Below are positions 63,399-64,000 of a stretch of DNA of 64,000 nucleotides, in pieces (positions within the stretch are counted from its first letter, which is position 1; every line of letters begins with the position of its first letter). Source of the stretch: Clostridium kluyveri DSM 555 (GTDB lineage: Bacteria; Bacillota; Clostridia; Clostridiales; Clostridiaceae); NCBI RefSeq assembly GCF_000016505.1, contig NC_009706.1, positions 3,286,001-3,350,000 of the forward strand, read 5' to 3'. The notes below the pieces were generated by a model that made no database searches, was not told the DNA's origin, and was given only the letters and a program-made list of their open reading frames with translations. The translations under genes were made by a program, and so were the position numbers.

Positions 63399-64000
63399 TC
63401 ACCCCTCACACATTTTTAACTGCTCATTCACCCTCGGTCTATAATTCATCAAAATCAATTCTGTTCTCACAGGGCATTTATCTCCGTCAGCCCTATTTTT
63501 TATTTGGCTGGCCGTATGATATTCGTTTCGGTACCACCCCGAATACAAATTATCTATAAGTGGATCCGGATAATAACAAACCATAGCTTTGCCTTTTATC
63601 CCTTCAAGCACTTTCCTGAGCCTTATATGGTCCTTCTCTTGAAATCCTCCAAAGTACATGTCCTCATGCCCAAAATACGGTGGGTCTAAAAAAAATAGTG
63701 TATCTCTGGAATCATAAAACTTTATTACTTCTTCAAAGTCCCGACAAAGTATATTCCAGTTCTTTATTAATTCAGCCATCTTTGGGATTAACTCTGTAGC
63801 TGACATCAACTGTTTAGCTTTATTTGTTGTCTTTGAAAGACTCATTCCACTCTTGTATTTGCGTCCTCCTCCGCCGAAGCAAACCCTCATGAGGTAATAA
63901 AACCTGACTGCCGATTGGAGCTTATCCTCCGGCCATGGTTCCCATTTCCATTTCTCATACAGACTTTCCGAAAACGGAAGGGAGCTGCACTCTTTATAAA
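63399..64000 (-). CDS. D12-class adenine-N6 DNA methyltransferase, N-terminus outside window
   Basis: About 200 codons, open to the right edge. Visible: VRFYYLMRVCFGGGGRKYKS, LCRDFEEVIKFYDSRDTLFF with the catalytic motif FLDPPYFGHEDMYF, DHIRLRKVLEGIKGKAMVCY and the C-terminal RTELILMNY. Dam-like alpha-class enzyme; motif I lies beyond the window. With the cytosine enzyme it gives the phage two methylation activities. Confidence 0.9.
   Translation of the reverse strand, partial: YKECSSLPFSESLYEKWKWEPWPEDKLQSAVRFYYLMRVCFGGGGRKYKSGMSLSKTTNKAKQLMSATELIPKMAELIKNWNILCRDFEEVIKFYDSRDTLFFLDPPYFGHEDMYFGGFQEKDHIRLRKVLEGIKGKAMVCYYPDPLIDNLYSGWYRNEYHTASQIKNRADGDKCPVRTELILMNYRPRVNEQLKMCEG

Overview
The window is low-GC DNA from a Clostridium-type Firmicute. 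The evidence is the valS-folC pair behind a T-box leader, strong GGAGG ribosome binding sites, a TSCPD-domain protein, and phage genes of PBSX/clostridial myophage type. It reads as host chromosome, then a prophage that is broken by a second, smaller mobile element.

Region 1 (1-6.2 kb, host): an edge-truncated beta-propeller protein, a TSCPD protein, folC and valS, and a decayed ABC-transporter substrate-binding protein that has lost its N-terminus.
Region 2 (6.2-12.8 kb, accessory): a small gene under a perfect LexA-type box, two XRE regulators with shared operator-like half sites, small ribbon-helix-helix and zinc-finger-like proteins, a small membrane protein, a 394-residue protein that looks like an Mrr-N/PUA-type domain joined to a membrane segment, a DUF2335 membrane protein, an LL-H-type holin and an Acb2/Tad1-like protein (anti-CBASS/anti-Thoeris family). 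The last few genes look like the late end of the prophage.
Region 3 (12.85-25.96 kb): a 13.1-kb element bounded by 20-bp imperfect inverted repeats (17/20 identical). It carries a large serine recombinase, TnpW, a lone HK97-type capsid protein, a PrimPol/SF3 helicase with a candidate iteron origin next to it, and a defence cargo: XRE regulator, type III Mod, type III Res and an OLD-family ATPase/TOPRIM nuclease. It sits between phage genes, so it is a satellite-like or transposon-like element nested in the prophage.
Region 4 (25.98-57.5 kb): a PBSX-like contractile-tail module read on the minus strand from terminase (57.4 kb) through portal, capsid, sheath, tube, a -1 frameshifted tail chaperone, tape measure, XkdP/Q/R/S/T baseplate proteins, fibres, XkdX, holin and a GH25 lysozyme. 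An accessory island (41.4-43.8 kb: ORF6N antirepressor, small RHH protein, J-domain remnant, membrane/OB-fold protein and a probable plus-strand small RNA) separates the tail tube gene from the chaperone gene.
Region 5 (57.5-64 kb): hicAB toxin-antitoxin, a tandem repeat region with zinc-ribbon remnants, small regulators, six 11-bp-phased iterons, a cytosine methyltransferase whose gene also appears to encode a second protein in another frame, and a D12-class adenine methylase that runs off the right edge.

The genes suggest a temperate phage with its own DNA methylation and counter-defence, carrying a nested element that adds a type III restriction and OLD-nuclease barrier. All functional calls come from reading sequence and motifs; no database search was run.
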